A DNA stretch of 6,815 bases from Verrucomicrobiales bacterium (GTDB lineage: Bacteria > Verrucomicrobiota > Verrucomicrobiia > Verrucomicrobiales > DEV007): assembly GCA_003232855.1 (NCBI GenBank), contig QIKC01000232.1, forward strand, positions 1-6,815. The letters run 5' to 3'. The position numbers and the translations under genes are program-made. The notes below the pieces were generated by a model. It searched no databases, had not been told where the DNA came from, and saw only the letters and a list, made by a program, of their open reading frames with translations. Shown here piece by piece: positions 6,303 to 6,815 of this stretch (position 1 is its first letter; the number at the start of each line of letters is the position of its first letter).

Positions 6303-6316
6303 GAGTAGGGTCGGGG

Positions 6317-6815
6317 ATGCCAGACGCCAGACGCCAGACGCCGCCGAACGTGATACTGATCGGTTTCATGGGCACGGGAAAATCGACGGTGGCGCGCGAA
6401 TTGGCGCGCTTGTTGGGCTTCGCTTTGATCGATACCGATGCGCAGATCGTGGCGCGGGCGGGCAAGGCGATTAGCGAAATTTTTGCCGATGATGGCGAGC
6501 CGGCGTTTCGAACGCTCGAGGCACAGGTGCTCGCCGCCTTAGCGGGTGTCGAACGCACCGTGATCTCGACCGGTGGCGGCGTCGTGAGCAGTGTTTGCAA
6601 TGTCGAGGCGCTGCGCGCGGCGGGTATTGTGGTTTGGTTGGAGGCGGATATCGAAGTGATTATGGAGCGGGTGGGAAGGAACAATAAACGGCCGCTGTTG
6701 CAGACGGATGACCCGCGCGCAACCGTCGAGCGCCTGCTGGCGGAGCGGCAGCCGCTCTATGCGTCTGCCGCCGACGAGACGGTGGATTCCGGTGAACTGA
6801 GCAGCGCCGACATCG
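6317..6815 (+). CDS. aroK: Shikimate kinase, 3' end cut off by the window
   Basis: This is an open frame of 166 codons running off the right edge. Shikimate kinase phosphorylates the 3-hydroxyl of shikimate with ATP, the fifth step of the pathway to chorismate and aromatic amino acids. Visible motifs are Walker A GFMGTGKST (16-24), the shikimate-binding Asp41 in IDTDAQI, Arg65 in EPAFRTLE, the glycine triplet in STGGGVV (86-88), the lid Arg125 in NKRPLL, and Arg144 in AERQPLY. By family length (about 170-190 residues) little is missing. ATG 6317 follows GGAG and GGGG runs; GTG 6350 would give the compact start VILIGFMG and is possible. The first nine codons come largely from a heptamer repeat. 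It lies 60 nt after sufD on the same strand, perhaps in the same transcript, although its role is unrelated to Fe-S assembly. Confidence 0.95.
   Translation, partial: MPDARRQTPPNVILIGFMGTGKSTVARELARLLGFALIDTDAQIVARAGKAISEIFADDGEPAFRTLEAQVLAALAGVERTVISTGGGVVSSVCNVEALRAAGIVVWLEADIEVIMERVGRNNKRPLLQTDDPRATVERLLAERQPLYASAADETVDSGELSSADI
6319..6342 (+). repeat. Heptanucleotide tandem repeat in the aroK start region
   Basis: GCCAGAC is repeated three times in full (6319-6339), followed by GCC. It begins in the ATG start codon and encodes the non-conserved leader before the kinase fold. Because 7 is not a multiple of 3, gain or loss of one unit would put the ATG out of frame with the enzyme, while GTG 6350 downstream would be unaffected. 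Confidence 0.8.

Noticed and set aside
6100..6684. - strand frame of 194 codons across the sufD end and aroK
   Set aside because: It is antisense to the shikimate kinase motifs and its translation is Ser/Ala/Thr-rich without a recognisable domain.

Overview
The window is bacterial chromosomal DNA with GC-rich, densely packed coding sequence. It falls into two parts: a small accessory segment (about 1-2001) and a housekeeping operon (about 2120-6815). The source organism cannot be fixed from sequence alone. A Fur-family regulator directly ahead of sufC-sufB-sufD, with no sufS or sufE in view, would suit several phyla; Verrucomicrobiota (Opitutae-like) is my guess, held with low confidence.

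Accessory segment. Bases 1-180 hold no recognisable gene. A 10-bp unit is repeated five times at 181-230, just upstream of a gene for a Fic-domain enzyme (251-1315, + strand) with an intact catalytic motif, an N-terminal self-inhibition motif and a C-terminal helix-turn-helix-like region. A 20-bp near-identical direct repeat (119-138 and 1320-1339) brackets the tandem repeat and the fic gene. Converging on fic from the other strand is a complete VapBC-type toxin-antitoxin pair: antitoxin vapB (2001-1771) and PIN-domain toxin vapC (1767-1351), 3 nt apart. The pair has a near-consensus promoter whose predicted start point coincides with the vapB start codon, so the mRNA may be leaderless. A perfect 10+2+10 bp inverted repeat lies inside vapC.

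Housekeeping segment. After an AT-rich divergent intergenic region (2002-2176) come, all on the + strand with gaps of 41-60 nt, a Fur-family metalloregulator, sufC, sufB and sufD, then the start of a shikimate kinase gene (aroK) that runs off the window. SufB, SufC and SufD form the scaffold complex that assembles iron-sulfur clusters. The Fur-family protein is well placed to control its own operon in response to iron, zinc or peroxide. A short palindrome (2141-2150) next to a TATAAT box is a candidate operator. The regulator has a cysteine where PerR and Fur carry an acidic metal ligand, which leaves its signal open.

I see no strong evidence of a wholly new system. The most unusual items are the repeat-bracketed fic cassette with its tandem, G-quadruplex-compatible leader, the vapC palindrome, and the cysteine-containing sensor site of the suf-linked Fur homologue. 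No tRNA, rRNA, CRISPR array or transposase gene was seen.
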